Assembly: GCA_905221605.1 (NCBI GenBank)
Contig: CAJNDS010000525.1
Coordinates: 62,501 to 119,415, forward strand
DNA: 56,915 nt
Source: Symbiodinium natans
Lineage: Eukaryota > Sar > Dinophyceae > Suessiales > Symbiodiniaceae
Reading direction: 5' to 3'
In this document: positions 55,501 through 56,915 of the stretch, piece by piece
Numbering within the stretch: the first letter of the stretch is position 1
Layout of the letters: the number at the start of each line of letters is the position of its first letter
Program-made: the position numbers and the translations under genes
Notes under the pieces: generated by a model
Told to the model about the DNA's origin: nothing
What the model saw: the letters and a program-made list of their open reading frames with translations, nothing else
Database searches by the model: none

Positions 55501-56915
55501 GCCAAATAGTTCTCCAACTTAGCCTGCGCCGATGCATAATCCTTCAGTACAGTGTCCCGGTCTTCTGAAGGCAACGACGAACACGCCATGAGAAGCTCAG
55601 CATGCTGCGTCTGCAAGGTTTGCTGAACAACGTCGTCCAATGCCCCTGCAGCGAGTTCAGGCGCCCTGCGCCCTGCTAAAGGGCAGGAGTAGCGGGTGCG
55701 AAAGATGGTGTTGCCTGAAAGCGAGGCTGATTCTGGCACGGTGCGATAGTGACAGGGGCAGGCCTCAAACCAATGCTCCAAGTGATCTACAACACGACCC
55801 AGGCGTATGATCATGCACAAGTATTCCCACCAGCAGGGGCTGCTCACAGCCTCCGACATCTTGGAACCATCTGCAAACGAATCCCTGTCTTCGTCTGTGG
55901 CATCCGGGCCAGGTGCACCACCCAGAACCTTTGACAAGTCCCAATACACGAAAACCAAACGAATGGACAGCAGTTCCTTGCATGTCGTGATTAAGGTGCC
56001 CCATCGGGCCTCATGCAGATTGAGTTGCAACTGCTGCACAGCTGTCTCAAATGAACTGGCTTCACTGCCACGCAAAATTTCTGCAATGAAACGCTCACGA
56101 ACATGCTTCTTGGAAAAAACCTTGTTGACAGCTTTAAGGCCGGGCAGGAACCAGGATTCGTAAGCATCAAAGGCGGAAGTCAATTCCTCGACAGAGTGGT
56201 GCAAGATATGCAAGGCACCAGGAACCTGCACAGCCAATGGAAAAAGTTTCGGCATTACAATTTTGCCCTCGCGAACCTGCAGGAAAGGAGTGCCGTTGAC
56301 AAGACACGCGTTCCCCTGCAGAGCCACGTCCTCATCTTCGCAGGCCGGGGCCGGGGCCCTTTCAAAATCAAGTGCGTTTTGCGCCCACGGAAACAGCAAC
56401 GAGATGTCAACATTCTCCACATCACACAATCCTGACTCTGTGCCAAAGTCTGTCGTGACGGCACGCACAGTGGAAAGATATTCAGCAACTTCATGCCACT
56501 CGCCCACTTCTAATCTAAGGGTGTGGAGAAGCGCATGGACTTTGTGGACCAACTGAGCTCGCTGACTGCCCTGGGCTGACGGTGGGCAGAGGTGTATGTC
56601 TACTGTAGGATGCCGCACGCTGCCCAGAGAATCCAAAATGCGCTGCACATCTTCACGCCCCTGCTGAACTTGGCGAAGCTGCTCCTGCAAATCAAGCAAG
56701 TCATGGTCCTGCGCACGGCCAGCAGCAGACTCACAGGCAACAGTCAAACGCTGAAAATGGGAACGTGTCTCGATCATGCGCCATTGGTTCTGGACCCACT
56801 GCGAGAAATCACTGGGCGACAGGCTGTGCGCCTCACTGAGGACCCAGTCAAAACCCCGTTGGGGGCTGCTATCCACCAAGAAACAACGTACAGCGCGGCC
56901 GCGAGTCTCCCTAAA
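52567..56915 (-). CDS. RNase H-fold (DDE-type) transposase-like protein, 5' end outside window
   Basis: Three exons in phase: 56915-54504 (open to the window edge), 54373-53302 and 53207-52567 (stop TGA), 1,374 residues visible. Introns are GC-AG (130 bases) and GT-AG (94 bases). Exon 1 has features of an RNase H-like transposase core. An Asp lies in CFLVDSSPQRGFDW and a second in VRAVTTDFGTESGL 141 residues later. Next come HILHH, a Cys-His insertion (EACPCHYRT..CPLAGRRAPELAAG) and an acidic residue in VSCVERSIEARHALLK about 406 residues after the second Asp. This spacing resembles transposases with a large helical insertion, such as hAT. Exon 3 is serine-rich and ends in a basic domain, WRGFRFTFRPGSG then CRFH..KCTRTCGW..RKLKTWC, which could bind zinc. 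I recall many similar dinoflagellate proteins, but the family assignment is inference. Confidence 0.68.

Noticed and set aside
1-56915. Dinoflagellate spliced-leader sequence or its relicts
   Set aside because: I looked for the CCATTTTGGCTCAAG core and its complement and saw only short partial matches such as CTTGAGCC, which are expected by chance.
1-56915. CRISPR array, bacterial operon or phage content
   Set aside because: Direct repeats here have no regular unique spacers. Genes are interrupted by introns and no Shine-Dalgarno-type spacing is seen.

Overview
This window looks like nuclear DNA of a dinoflagellate. Recognisable genes are cut into exons of 30 to 2,400 bases. Their introns mostly start with GC, some with GT and at least one apparently with GA, and end in AG, usually followed by G. 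Interstitial tracts of the plant-type telomere heptamer TTTAGGG/CCCTAAA are scattered through introns and spacers. The rest is rich in simple-sequence tracts and minisatellites. No bacterial operon, ribosome-binding-site pattern, rRNA or tRNA is visible, and no dinoflagellate spliced-leader sequence was spotted by eye. Every gene that can be recognised lies on the minus strand, so the window reads as one unidirectional gene array.

Region by region. From 1 to 15 kb there are only fragments of unidentified minus-strand genes (1.6-1.9, 2.5-3.9, 6.7-7.3, 9.9-10.6 and 14.2-14.5 kb) between simple repeats. A MYND zinc-finger gene lies at 15.2-15.7 kb. A zinc-dependent histone deacetylase is at 18.3-19.6 kb, with a possible PAP/25A-associated-domain exon pair just upstream of it. 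From 22.8 to 25.6 kb there are unidentified exons, one armadillo-like. From 25.7 to 28.2 kb the sequence is a patchwork of diverged repeats, including a 102-bp hairpin and an AT-rich island. Coiled-coil and unidentified exons occupy 28.4-32.5 and 34.6-35.9 kb. A 340-bp element with perfect 24-bp terminal inverted repeats is at 36.1 kb. A guanylate-binding-protein-like GTPase, whose P-loop exon was not found, is at 38.9-39.8 kb.

The most striking part is 43.2 kb to the right edge. In transcription order it carries: (1) a large gene (52.6 to beyond 56.9 kb) whose protein looks like an RNase H-fold (DDE-type) transposase; (2) a gene starting near 49.9 kb that encodes a zinc-ribbon protein, running into a 13-residue coiled-coil repeat; and (3) a 492-codon open exon for a C5 cytosine DNA methyltransferase with all key motifs. 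The introns and spacers of this block contain a 143/144-bp satellite built from telomere heptamers plus unique sequence. The gene content suggests a large multigene mobile element or a dispersed dinoflagellate gene cassette, but no terminal repeats were found around the block.

Exon boundaries were deduced by eye from reading-frame phase and family motifs. For the GTPase, deacetylase, transposase-like and zinc-ribbon genes the phases agree across almost every junction, which supports those models. Function is firm for the deacetylase and methyltransferase, good for the GTPase and MYND protein, and inferential for the rest.
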